From Candidatus Hermodarchaeota archaeon (GTDB taxonomy: Archaea; Asgardarchaeota; Hermodarchaeia; Hermodarchaeales; Hermodarchaeaceae), in NCBI GenBank assembly GCA_016840065.1, contig JAEOTB010000037.1, positions 1-64,000 of the forward strand: a DNA stretch of 64,000 bases, in the 5' to 3' direction. Below the pieces are notes generated by a model. It saw only the letters and a program-made list of their open reading frames with translations. It made no database searches and was not told the DNA's origin. Made by a program: the position numbers and the translations under genes. Below are positions 1 to 7,807 of this stretch, piece by piece (position 1 is the first letter of the stretch; every line of letters begins with the position of its first letter).

Positions 1-94
1 CCCAACCAATAGGATTTGAGTATAACAGAATTCTTTTTAGTCGAAGACAAAGGTTGCTATCCATTGTAAGATTACATTATGTGAGTGTGATCAT

Positions 95-1351
95 GTGACA
101 AAGGTGAAGTTTCCCTATGGCTCAGACGAAATTCAACTAGGAATTCCAGAGCGAAACCTGTTAGGTATTTTAGACGCAAAACCTGTCTCGGGAATACCAA
201 ATCCCGCCCAAGCAGTTAGAGAAGCCGTTTTGAATCCCATTGGAACACAACCTCTAGTAGAGATTGCAGAACAAGGTCAAACTGTGGCGATTGTCGTCGA
301 CGACCACACAAGGGGGCTGCCATGCTCAATTCTGGTAAATCCTTTACTTGAGCAACTTCAGAAGGCAGGTATCAAGGAAGAGGATATTTCTATCGTATTT
401 GGTACTGGAACACATCGTGCCACAACGCCTGAGGAACAAGAGAAACTACTTTGCGACGTTAGTTGCAGAACATTGAAGGTTGAAGTACACGATTGCGACA
501 GCGGCGACTTGGTACAAGTTGGGAACACTACCTTCGGAACAGAGGTGGAAATTAGCAGAGCATTTCACGATGCTGACCTTCATCTACTAACTGGTGATGT
601 TGGTTTCCACTATTATGCGGGCTTTGGCGGTGGACGGAAGAGTGTTCTACCTGCAGTGAGTGGTCGTCAGACTATTAACAAGAACCATGGGATGCTAACA
701 CATCCTAAGGCTACAACAGGAAACCTTGAAGGTAATCCCATTCATTTGGACATGATGGAGGCTGCCCGGCTAGCACGGGTTGATTTCATAGTGAACTTTG
801 TCCGCAACTCGCAGAAAGAAGTAGTTGCTGCTTATGCTGGTGACCTTGAGCAAGCGTTCATGCGGGGAGTAGAACAGGTAGATAAAATGGGACGCGTTCC
901 TGTCAAAGAAAAAGCAGACATCGTCATCACTAGCTCAGGTTATCCAAAAGACATTGACCTTTACCAAGCGACGAAAGCACAGGTACATGCCTTGGGGGCT
1001 GTTCGCGATGGTGGTATCATCATTAGCCTATTAGAATGCCGTGAGGGTATTGGGCATAAGGTCTTTGAAGAATGGGCGCATAAATATCGCTCGCTGGAGG
1101 AGCTGACCCAACAGGTTCAGAACAACTTCATTATGGGCGGCCACAAGATATTCTATGTGGCTCAAGCAGCATCGCGAGTGAAGCTCTTTCTAGTTTCAGC
1201 GCTTGATCCGAAAGAGACCCAAGAATACTACTACATGACACCATTCAAGACCGCGAATGATGCACTACAGGCTGCCTTTAATGAGATGGGGCGAGATGCG
1301 ACCGTCTGGGCGATGCCTCACGGAACCCAAGTTCTTCCCACCGCTACCTGA
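95..1351 (+). CDS. LarA-like nickel-pincer racemase/epimerase
   Basis: 418 aa, GTG start at 95 (the ATG two bases upstream runs straight into TGA). The protein matches the LarA family of lactate racemases and related 2-hydroxyacid racemases. Visible family landmarks are GTGTHR with His107, and the block GFHYYAGFGGGRKSVLP with His172 and Lys182, followed by His198. These positions almost coincide with His108, His174, Lys184 and His200 of the Lactobacillus enzyme, where the lysine carries the nickel pincer cofactor. The full catalytic set is therefore present and the enzyme should be active. The true substrate is uncertain because LarA homologues act on several 2-hydroxyacids. No larB, larC or larE cofactor genes are in the window. 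Cytoplasmic; no signal peptide. Confidence 0.85.
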   Translation: MTKVKFPYGSDEIQLGIPERNLLGILDAKPVSGIPNPAQAVREAVLNPIGTQPLVEIAEQGQTVAIVVDDHTRGLPCSILVNPLLEQLQKAGIKEEDISIVFGTGTHRATTPEEQEKLLCDVSCRTLKVEVHDCDSGDLVQVGNTTFGTEVEISRAFHDADLHLLTGDVGFHYYAGFGGGRKSVLPAVSGRQTINKNHGMLTHPKATTGNLEGNPIHLDMMEAARLARVDFIVNFVRNSQKEVVAAYAGDLEQAFMRGVEQVDKMGRVPVKEKADIVITSSGYPKDIDLYQATKAQVHALGAVRDGGIIISLLECREGIGHKVFEEWAHKYRSLEELTQQVQNNFIMGGHKIFYVAQAASRVKLFLVSALDPKETQEYYYMTPFKTANDALQAAFNEMGRDATVWAMPHGTQVLPTAT

Positions 1352-1389
1352 CACCAAACATAACCAGGTTAGAAAACTTCTGTGCTAAA

Positions 1390-2571
1390 CTAGAAAAGGA
1401 AGCCGAACGGTGGGATAAGCAGTACTGGCAGAATAAACGAGAGAACACCAATGATTTTCCTACTCGTACTAAGGGGAGATACATCGTCGATGGGCCCTGG
1501 GTGTCGACCATAGGAAAAGAACCAAGCTAGCAATGCCATGAATACCTGCCCAACCAAGAAAAGAATCGCGATAGCAATGTAGGATACTATTTTGTGATAC
1601 TTATGACCGAACAAGGCACGGGCGACATGACCTCCATCAAATTGCCCGATGGGGCAGTAGTTAAATCCAGTTATTAAGAATCCAAGCCAACCTGCGATGA
1701 AGATAGGGTGTGCTAGAATTTTACCATTTATGCCTATGAATGAGGCGATGAATGTGATAAGCAGTGGATCGGGGATAGCCGATAATCCAAGACCCAGTGT
1801 TCCCAAATACGCCTCCAGCCCCGGGGATACAGGAGGGCTAAGCATCAGACCAACGACAACAGCAACAAAAGAAATCAGAAGCCCCACAACAGGACCACCA
1901 ATACCGAGGTCGAAGAGGCTGTCCCTTGTGGGAGGAGGAGTTCGTTGGATGATGATGGCACCAAAGGTTCCGTAGAATAATCCTGGGATGAAATATGGAA
2001 GAGATGTTTCCATACCGTGTCTGCGGCTAGAGAAGATATGCCCTAATTCATGAATTCCAATGATTGATAGGATAGCTGTAGTATAAAGAACCATTACAAG
2101 TATTATTGGGAAAAGGTTGGTAGGAAAACCCAATGTGTACAGTTGAGCAGGGCTACTGGCGAAAGACCAACCGGCTAAAAGAACAGTTACAACTGTGGCT
2201 AAGAAGAGCGCTAGGTTCACACGGTAGCTCCCCTTTTTTCGTGGTGGAGGTGCTGGCACCAGAATAATGACTGTCTCGTACTCGCCAGTTCCCTCAAAGA
2301 GTTCCATTCGACGAAAGACAGCAAGCATTTTGTATGGTTTAAGCCGTTCAGATAATCGGGCTGAGCGTTGTTTGATGTCAGCGTCTTTCTCTATGATGAA
2401 TCGTGGTATATTATCGCGTGGATCGACGTAGACATGACTGACTGTGAACTCTTCTTTGACAATATCTCGGAGCTCTAGAAGTATTGTATCCAGACTTGAG
2501 GACATTGTTTTGGGTTCTTCTGATGTTTCTGGGGCCTGATTCGAACCTGACTGACCGTTCTCTTCGAACAC
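1390..2571 (-). CDS. Site-2 protease-like membrane zinc metalloprotease (M50)
   Basis: 393 aa, GTG start. The N-terminal ~110 residues are soluble. Hydrophobic segments follow from about residue 118. The zinc motif HELGH lies at 174-178 inside a membrane segment, and the second motif NYCPIGQFDGGH near residue 305-320 provides the Asp ligand. This arrangement is diagnostic of M50 intramembrane proteases. The family cleaves membrane-spanning substrates, often anti-sigma factors or transcription factors in other organisms; the substrate here is unknown. It converges on the preceding racemase gene and is divergent from the GNAT gene at 2708. Length is typical of archaeal and plant EGY-type members. 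Confidence 0.85.
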   Translation of the reverse strand: MFEENGQSGSNQAPETSEEPKTMSSSLDTILLELRDIVKEEFTVSHVYVDPRDNIPRFIIEKDADIKQRSARLSERLKPYKMLAVFRRMELFEGTGEYETVIILVPAPPPRKKGSYRVNLALFLATVVTVLLAGWSFASSPAQLYTLGFPTNLFPIILVMVLYTTAILSIIGIHELGHIFSSRRHGMETSLPYFIPGLFYGTFGAIIIQRTPPPTRDSLFDLGIGGPVVGLLISFVAVVVGLMLSPPVSPGLEAYLGTLGLGLSAIPDPLLITFIASFIGINGKILAHPIFIAGWLGFLITGFNYCPIGQFDGGHVARALFGHKYHKIVSYIAIAILFLVGQVFMALLAWFFSYGRHPGPIDDVSPLSTSRKIIGVLSFILPVLLIPPFGFLF

Positions 2572-2707
2572 AGTGATTCACCGACAGCGCTTAGATGCTC
2601 AGCTGTGAATATTCCTCATAAAGTTTTCCAAATCGACACCTATGTTTTGAGGAGTATGAAGGTAGATTTTTAGGTGATTCAGACGAATTCTGAATATACT
2701 GGTTCAT

Positions 2708-3202
2708 ATGACTCAGTTGCGCGGCTTCAATGTAAGAAAGGCGGATGACTCGGATATCCCTCAGGTAATGCAAATTAATCTAGAAACATTACCAGAGAAC
2801 TATCCTGAATTCTTCTTTAGAGACCTCCTCAACAAATTCCCTGAAGCCTTTATCGTTGCTGAATTAGAGGGTAAACTCGTCGGATATATAATGTGCCGGA
2901 TGGAGGGAGGCATCTCTAATTTCGGCATTAGCTGGGTTAGGAAAGGTCACATAGTTAGTGTGACGGTTTTACCTCTATATCGGCGGCGAGGTGTGGGTTC
3001 CCAGTTGATAACCCATGCAGTCATGGCAATGACAGATTGCTATGATGCAAAGGAGGTCATACTAGAGGTGCGGGTTTCTAATGTTGCAGCCATTGCGATT
3101 TATAACAAGCTCAAGTTCAGTTGTATTCGCACTATCCGCTCATATTATCGCGATGGTGAAGACGCCCTTCTGATGGCAATTCAAACAGCGAAAACCGAAT
3201 AA
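2708..3202 (+). CDS. GNAT N-acetyltransferase, RimI/Ard1-like
   Basis: 164 aa, ATG start. GNAT motif A is clear: VTVLPLYRRRGVGSQLI at about 90-106, giving the acetyl-CoA pyrophosphate-binding loop (R-R-x-G-V-G). Motif B follows with VSNVAAIAIYNKLKFSCIRTIRSYYRDGEDALLM, the C-terminal pattern usual for RimI and archaeal Ard1 protein N-terminal acetyltransferases. The likely role is N-terminal protein acetylation in the cytoplasm; small-molecule acetylation cannot be excluded. A stand-alone gene divergent from the site-2 protease. Confidence 0.8.
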   Translation: MTQLRGFNVRKADDSDIPQVMQINLETLPENYPEFFFRDLLNKFPEAFIVAELEGKLVGYIMCRMEGGISNFGISWVRKGHIVSVTVLPLYRRRGVGSQLITHAVMAMTDCYDAKEVILEVRVSNVAAIAIYNKLKFSCIRTIRSYYRDGEDALLMAIQTAKTE

Positions 3203-3295
3203 ATCCAATCATATATTATGAGCTTAAGACGCTGTCCATAGGGCAATTCAAGAAATAAACTGTTCTAGCATAATAGCTATGAGACAAATGATATA

Positions 3296-4516
3296 ATGGC
3301 GGGATTGAAAATGACACCAAGTAAAAGTCCTACTCAAACCCGTATTGAAGTCGCTGATGAGGAACTCCACAAAGTTTTTCACATTTCTAAGAAAGAAGTT
3401 GCTTTCGCAGGAGTGCTACTAGCCTTCTATATTGTTACACTTCTCTTTCTCAGCGACAATGTTCTTTTGCTAATTGTTGCCGGAATGAGCTTCTCATTAT
3501 GGTTAACATTTCGGGCTTCACACTGGGCTATTGACGGACTAGAGACACTAGGTATTTACGCAGGAATCAGTGCATACACGATTGGTGTCCTTTCAAGTCT
3601 AGCCTCTAATACACCTGAGGCAGTCATAAGCGCTCTAACAGCGTTACGCGGTATCGTCACTGTTCAACCTGATCTAGTTACTATTGCAGTGCTAAGTGTT
3701 GTTATGGCCGCAGGGTTCAATATCATTCTCCTCGGATGTGTTGTAGTAATCGCTGCCCGGAAGGAAGGGCTTCTGAAAGTACCAATAGAAGTCATAAAGG
3801 ATGATGCAGATCTCATCAGATGGACTATCGTAGCAATGGCGTTACTCTTTGCGTTAGGCTTGCTCCACTACATCAACGCCATTATCATAGCAATCGAAAC
3901 TGCAACACCGGTAGTTAGCATCCCTCTTCCTGCAATAGCAGGTTTTATGATGGTTCTCTCATATGTCATCTATGCGGCATATTCTGTCTCAAAAAAGTCT
4001 CCAAGTACACAGGATATCATTCAGCCACATCGCAGTAAACGGACTTCAGTGCTATTAGCTGTGATCGGCTTTGTTGGGATTTTCATCGCAGGTTTCATTT
4101 TAACGGACGCGATTGAGCGAATATTTCACTTTGTGCCCTTCAGCGCATACGGTGTAGGTCACGAACAAGAACTAGCAATAATGGCGATGATTATAGGAGC
4201 GGCTGGCGCGATTCCTGAACACGGTATTGCCCTTATTGCTGCTGCAAAGGATAAAGCAGGTATCGCCATTGGGAACACCCTTGGAGGCACAACTCAAGTG
4301 CTTCTCCTTATCATTGGCGGGGTTTCTCTTGCCCTATATCCGTTCGGTGGCCTACCTCTCTCCGCAGCGGTTCTTCTACAATTCGCAACAGCAGCAGGGA
4401 GTCTATGGTTCCTAAAACGAGCAATGACAGATGATCAGCGAGTAGATATCTTCGAAGGCGTGATGATTTTACTAATGCAAGCCTTCGTTTTCGTCTTAAT
4501 CCTAACTCCCATTTGA
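3296..4516 (+). CDS. CaCA-family Na+/Ca2+ exchanger-like transporter
   Basis: 406 aa, ATG start. About ten hydrophobic helices arranged as two halves. The first half carries an alpha-repeat-like motif SLASNTPEAVISALTAL near residue 100. The second half carries GAAGAIPEHGIALIAAAKD and IGNTLGGTTQVLLLIIGG near residue 300. The acidic P-E pairs in each repeat are the ion-binding residues of cation/Ca2+ exchangers. A soluble linker (about 225-245) separates the halves. Predicted function is cation antiport across the cell membrane. Ion specificity cannot be read from the sequence. Confidence 0.75.
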   Translation: MAGLKMTPSKSPTQTRIEVADEELHKVFHISKKEVAFAGVLLAFYIVTLLFLSDNVLLLIVAGMSFSLWLTFRASHWAIDGLETLGIYAGISAYTIGVLSSLASNTPEAVISALTALRGIVTVQPDLVTIAVLSVVMAAGFNIILLGCVVVIAARKEGLLKVPIEVIKDDADLIRWTIVAMALLFALGLLHYINAIIIAIETATPVVSIPLPAIAGFMMVLSYVIYAAYSVSKKSPSTQDIIQPHRSKRTSVLLAVIGFVGIFIAGFILTDAIERIFHFVPFSAYGVGHEQELAIMAMIIGAAGAIPEHGIALIAAAKDKAGIAIGNTLGGTTQVLLLIIGGVSLALYPFGGLPLSAAVLLQFATAAGSLWFLKRAMTDDQRVDIFEGVMILLMQAFVFVLILTPI

Positions 4517-4613
4517 ATTTATGAAAATACGTTGCAAGCTAATTCGGCAAAACCTTAAAATGAGTTCATGGGAAATCCAGTCTAGTAATTAACCGTTTCT
4601 TAGGGGAAAGCTT

Positions 4614-5327
4614 GTGTCTTTAGAGACTATTCAGGGTAGCTTGGTTCAGATGGCTTCAACCATCCTAAACCGCCTGGGTTTACCAGCTCCAGCTAATCTA
4701 TCCCCTGGTTTGGATTTGACTAAGTACAATCCCTGCAAGCAAGTAGTTATTGTTCACCTAGATAACTTTGGGTTGCTTGAAGTTGCGATGCACAAACCTC
4801 AATTCCTGTTGAAGGAAAGCAAAACAATGCTTGCTCTAGAAACAACAAACGGTTATGCTGCAAACGTAACAAAAGAACTAGTTCATGGGAATTTAACTGA
4901 GCCATTTAATCTGCTTTCGTTTGTAGTACAGCAGGGAAAGAATGCAGTGGTTGTAGATCGGGAGGAACAGCGAAGCACCGCAGGAACCGCTACATTCACA
5001 CCTGCCGACACCGATATGCGGGTCTACATTGAAACTGCCAAGCTGTTGAATAGGTCGGATTTGCTCCTCATTCACTTTCTTGACTACGATAAACTCCTTC
5101 AACAGCATTCAACTCGTCCACCTCTGGAATTAGCTCAGAAACTCCTGCACAGAACTGACCGATGGCTCCTAGGATTCTACAAACAAGCAGTTCCAAACAC
5201 ACTCTTTCTTGTCCTCGGAAACAAAGGACAAAGAGATTATGGGATAAAATACGAGGACAAGTATGAGCAGTGGGCGAAGGCTAACCTGCCTATCTGCTTA
5301 GTTATTTACAAGGGATCAGTAGGTTGA
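4614..5327 (+). CDS. Protein resembling a shortened alkaline-phosphatase-superfamily fold
   Basis: 237 aa, GTG start with the purine-rich TAGGGGAAAG just upstream. I do not firmly recognise it. The order of motifs recalls phosphodiesterase/phosphopentomutase-type metalloenzymes: VVIVHLDNFGLL near residue 45, a central LLLIHFLDYDKLLQQHS near 150, and a C-terminal LFLVLGNKGQRDYG where the family usually has a D-H-G motif. The usual metal-binding His/Asp set is incomplete and the protein is about half normal size, so it is probably degenerate or non-catalytic. It ends 6 nt before the next membrane-protein gene, so the two are probably cotranscribed, upstream of Get3. Confidence 0.35.
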   Translation: MSLETIQGSLVQMASTILNRLGLPAPANLSPGLDLTKYNPCKQVVIVHLDNFGLLEVAMHKPQFLLKESKTMLALETTNGYAANVTKELVHGNLTEPFNLLSFVVQQGKNAVVVDREEQRSTAGTATFTPADTDMRVYIETAKLLNRSDLLLIHFLDYDKLLQQHSTRPPLELAQKLLHRTDRWLLGFYKQAVPNTLFLVLGNKGQRDYGIKYEDKYEQWAKANLPICLVIYKGSVG

Positions 5328-5333
5328 TGTACA

Positions 5334-5690
5334 ATGACAGCTAAAACTGATAAACAAGATACAGAAGAGCCCCTGGCACATATTACCGATCCAATCGCGA
5401 CGATTCTTTTCGTGATATTCGTTGGAAGCTTGGGATATCTACTCACTGCCAGCATGGTAGGGCTATATCCGTGGATGCCAGTAATGAATGCTGTTTGGTT
5501 CATCCCGACATGGGATGCGGCCATCACTGTCCTCTCCCTACTAACGATTATGTTCTTGTCATTAATCGGCGGTCTTGTTAAAATGCGCTATTCGATAATT
5601 CTAGTAGGTATTGTTTTACTTGTCGCGGTCTTTATTATCACCTTCTTCACAATGTTTTTCTTCACCTTCCTATCAGCCCCAATGCTCTAG
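5334..5690 (+). CDS. Small three-span membrane protein, unknown
   Basis: 118 aa, ATG start 6 nt after the preceding stop. A charged N-terminus (about 1-22) is followed by hydrophobic helices at about 24-48, 62-82 and 86-114. I see no enzymatic motif. It lies between the degenerate phosphatase-like gene and the Get3-type ATPase, all on the same strand within about 70 nt. It has three spans like Get1-type insertase subunits but lacks the long coiled coil between helices 1 and 2, so I do not assign that role. Confidence 0.55.
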   Translation: MTAKTDKQDTEEPLAHITDPIATILFVIFVGSLGYLLTASMVGLYPWMPVMNAVWFIPTWDAAITVLSLLTIMFLSLIGGLVKMRYSIILVGIVLLVAVFIITFFTMFFFTFLSAPML

Positions 5691-5756
5691 CTAACCACAA
5701 GACGATAAAACTAAAAACAACCACCGCTACCGAAGAATGAACGGGAGCAAATATCA

Positions 5757-6737
5757 TTGACATTAGCAGAACTCTTGGATAAGGATTCGCTGCGTTTTCT
5801 GCTCTTCGGCGGGAAAGGCGGCGTTGGTAAAACAAGTAACGCAGCTGCAGCAGCCCTTTGGGCAGCCGAACACGGCAGAGAGGTACTTGTGTTAAGCACT
5901 GACCCAGCCCACAGCCTAGGTGATAGCTTTGCCCAAGACCTTAGCGGTGGCGAGGCAGTCCAAATCAAAGGCGTGAAGAACCTTTTCGGGCTTGAGATTG
6001 ATCCGCGGAAAGCCTATGCAGAATACCAGCAAATGGCCCAGCAACCAGAGATGGAAGGAATGGGTGAGATGGGCGGAATGATGGGTCTAGGCGACTTGAC
6101 AGATATGACCGCCCCAGGTGCAGACGAAGCGCTAGCATTCTCCAAAGTTCTTGAATATATTCAAGAATGCGAGTACGATCTCGTGGTCTTTGACACTGCG
6201 CCTACCGGTCACACACTCCGTCTGCTTGGTCTTCCTGAAATGCTGGACAGCTTCTTTGGGAAGCTCATCAAGTTTCGCTTGCGCATGGGTAACATCTTTG
6301 GCAGAATAAAATCCGCTTTTGGTCGTGGTGACTCCGAACAAGATAATTCTCTTGAGCAAATGGAGAAGTTGAAGGAAAACATTTCTGCGGCACGAATTGA
6401 GTTAAGCGACCCTGACCGAACTCGCTTCGTCATTGTCATGATTCCAGAGGCGATGGCTGTTGCCGAAACAGAACGGCTACTTCAAGCACTTTACGAGTTT
6501 CAAATACCGAGTAGCCATATAATCACAAACATGGTTTTCCCTGAAGTACCTGATTGTACCTTCTGTAAATCCCGTAAAGAAATGCAGGAAAAATACCTAG
6601 ACCAGATTAGGGAAATCTACGATGATTTCACAATCACAGAGGTTCCCCTATTTACCCATGAGGTCCGTGGGCTCCCAACACTTCGACGCCTTGGTGAACT
6701 CTTAGCCACTGGTACACTACCTGAACTTGGTGAATAA
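5757..6737 (+). CDS. Get3/ArsA-family ATPase (tail-anchored protein targeting type)
   Basis: 326 aa, TTG start. Deviant Walker A KGGVGKT at 20-26 with the signature lysine; switch I region STDPAHSLGD at 47-56; switch II FDTAPTGHTLRLL at 145-157. Residues 93-117 are strongly Met/Gly-rich (GMGEMGGMMGLGDL), fitting the hydrophobic substrate-binding subdomain of Get3/TRC40. A CxxC motif (CTFC, 267-270) matches the zinc-coordinating pair at the Get3 dimer interface. There is one ATPase domain, unlike bacterial ArsA with two. I infer an ATP-driven chaperone for tail-anchored membrane proteins rather than an arsenite pump, since no arsenic genes are nearby. It is followed 2 nt later by a tiny membrane peptide gene. 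Confidence 0.85.
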   Translation: MTLAELLDKDSLRFLLFGGKGGVGKTSNAAAAALWAAEHGREVLVLSTDPAHSLGDSFAQDLSGGEAVQIKGVKNLFGLEIDPRKAYAEYQQMAQQPEMEGMGEMGGMMGLGDLTDMTAPGADEALAFSKVLEYIQECEYDLVVFDTAPTGHTLRLLGLPEMLDSFFGKLIKFRLRMGNIFGRIKSAFGRGDSEQDNSLEQMEKLKENISAARIELSDPDRTRFVIVMIPEAMAVAETERLLQALYEFQIPSSHIITNMVFPEVPDCTFCKSRKEMQEKYLDQIREIYDDFTITEVPLFTHEVRGLPTLRRLGELLATGTLPELGE

Positions 6738-6739
6738 CC

Positions 6740-6856
6740 ATGAAACGAAAAGAGAAACAAATCCTGATGTTCTTCCTAATGTTCCTAATTATAGGGAGCC
6801 TCTTCGTCACCGTAGCCCTAATCGCCTTCACCATGCCCCCAGCCCTTATCCCCTAG
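6740..6856 (+). CDS. 38-residue single-span membrane peptide next to Get3
   Basis: ATG at 6740, TAG at 6854-6856. Translation begins MKRKEKQILMFFLMF. It has a short basic N-terminus, one uninterrupted hydrophobic stretch of about 23 residues, then PPALIP at the extreme C-terminus. The gene starts 2 nt after the Get3 stop codon, so it is very likely translationally coupled. Its size, topology and position make it a candidate tail-anchored protein. No homologue is recognised by eye; the hydrophobic, third-position-biased codons and tight spacing are the evidence that it is real. Confidence 0.6.
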   Translation: MKRKEKQILMFFLMFLIIGSLFVTVALIAFTMPPALIP

Positions 6857-6933
6857 ACCAAGAACACAACAAAACTTATTAGGCAACACAAAGAGCACCT
6901 AACCATCAAAGAAGCTAGACAGAGGAACCTAAA

Positions 6934-7140
6934 TTGACGTTTAGATGCACAAAATGCGGCAAAGAACTAACATGCCCCTACTGCTCAACGCCTATTGCCA
7001 GTATGCAGCCCACAAACCGTTGTGTAGTCTGTGGAAAACCATTTGCCACAATCCTACCCAGCTCCAAATGCCCAAGCTGTGGAGCCAGAATCATGATGAA
7101 AGTTAGGCCCCAGATCGTTAAGAAACTTCGACCAACCTAA
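6934..7140 (+). CDS. Rpo12 (RpoP)-like RNA polymerase zinc subunit with an extra N-terminal zinc knuckle
   Basis: 68 aa, TTG start at 6934. The C-terminal ~42 residues have the layout of archaeal Rpo12/Rpb12: RCVVCGKPF, then KCPSCGARIMMKVRP and a basic tail VKKLRPT. Upstream is another pair, CTKCGKELTCPYC, giving six Cys-x-x-Cys half sites in all. Rpo12 is usually 45-50 aa, so this would be an N-terminally extended form. The alternative is a generic double zinc ribbon protein. It is followed by aIF1, an informational neighbourhood that fits a polymerase subunit. Confidence 0.5.
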   Translation: MTFRCTKCGKELTCPYCSTPIASMQPTNRCVVCGKPFATILPSSKCPSCGARIMMKVRPQIVKKLRPT

Positions 7141-7178
7141 GCGAAAAACCATGCAACCCTTTTGATTCTGGGCGTAAG

Positions 7179-7187
7179 CTTTTAAAG
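7179..7187 (+). promoter_or_regulatory. TATA-like box for aIF1
   Basis: CTTTTAAAG about 45-53 nt before the ATG at 7232. This is the expected archaeal box A distance for a short leader, and it sits in the gap after the Rpo12-like gene. Confidence 0.45.
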
Positions 7188-7231
7188 GTTTAAGTCTAAA
7201 TCCCTAATTACCTAACCAATTGAGGTCAAAC

Positions 7232-7546
7232 ATGTCTTTCGACGAGATTTGTTCTATTTGTAGTCTACCCAAAGACATCTGCCGCTGCCAAGAGCTAGCA
7301 AAAAGCGAGCAGCGGATTAAGGTGCATACAGAGCGTAGAAAGTGGGGTAGGGAGGTAACTTTGGTGTCTGGTATTGATTCCCGAGAGATTTCCCTGTCCG
7401 AATTAGTGACTAAGTTGAAGAATAAACTTGCTTGTGGCGGGAGCGCTAAGGATGGCGTGATTCTCCTGATGGGTGATCACCGTCATAGACTTAGGGAAGT
7501 TCTTGCGGAGCTTGGTTTCCCAAGTGATAATATCGACATAAGTTAA
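7232..7546 (+). CDS. Translation initiation factor aIF1 (SUI1/eIF1 family)
   Basis: 104 aa from the ATG at 7232. I prefer this start to the in-frame TTG at 7220 because GAGGT lies 5 nt upstream of the ATG, exactly where a ribosome-binding site should be. An N-terminal ICSICSLPKDICRC cysteine cluster, common in archaeal SUI1 proteins, precedes the SUI1 domain: VTLVSGID, LVTKLKNKLACGGSAKDGVILLMGDHR, REVLAELGF. The protein checks start-codon selection on the small ribosomal subunit. Confidence 0.9.
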   Translation: MSFDEICSICSLPKDICRCQELAKSEQRIKVHTERRKWGREVTLVSGIDSREISLSELVTKLKNKLACGGSAKDGVILLMGDHRHRLREVLAELGFPSDNIDIS

Positions 7547-7676
7547 TCCTTCAACTCTGCATATCTAGGCTTCTAATCCAGTACTATGCACCTGCTAGGG
7601 TGAACCTGAATCAACCTACTCTATGCAAGTCAGAGGAAACCTTTTTGTGTTAGAATTATCCTCAACGTGAATCCGT

Positions 7677-7771
7677 GCCGGGATGGTGTAAACTGGAAAA
7701 CACCAGGCGCACTGGCAGCATTGAAGCCTGTGGAGCTTTAGGTTTGAGTTCAAATCTCAGTCCCGGCACCA
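7677..7771 (+). tRNA. tRNA-His (GTG) with an apparent intron before the anticodon stem; CCA encoded
   Basis: Acceptor GCCGGGA (7677-7683) pairs with TCCCGGC (7761-7767). The D stem is GTGT/ACAC around a loop containing GG. The anticodon arm is GAAGC-CTGTGGA-GCTTT (7723-7739) with anticodon GTG at 7730-7732. The T arm is TTGAG-TTCAAAT-CTCAG (7744-7760). Discriminator A is at 7768 and CCA at 7769-7771. About 18 extra bases lie between the D arm and the anticodon arm (within 7704-7722), so the 92-nt body would reduce to a normal-length tRNA only after removing them. Exact splice sites are not clear to me. hisS follows immediately, supporting the His identity. Confidence 0.75.
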
Positions 7772-7807
7772 CTTTTGCCGCAGTGGCTACTGAACTCTTA
7801 TGCTTTG

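Noticed and set aside
7704..7730. Reading CAGGC/GCCTG as the anticodon stem, giving a Leu, Ser or Sec tRNA
   Set aside because: The resulting 17-nt loop lacks a U33-anticodon arrangement and no variable-arm stem forms; the His(GTG) arm at 7723-7739 fits fully and hisS follows.
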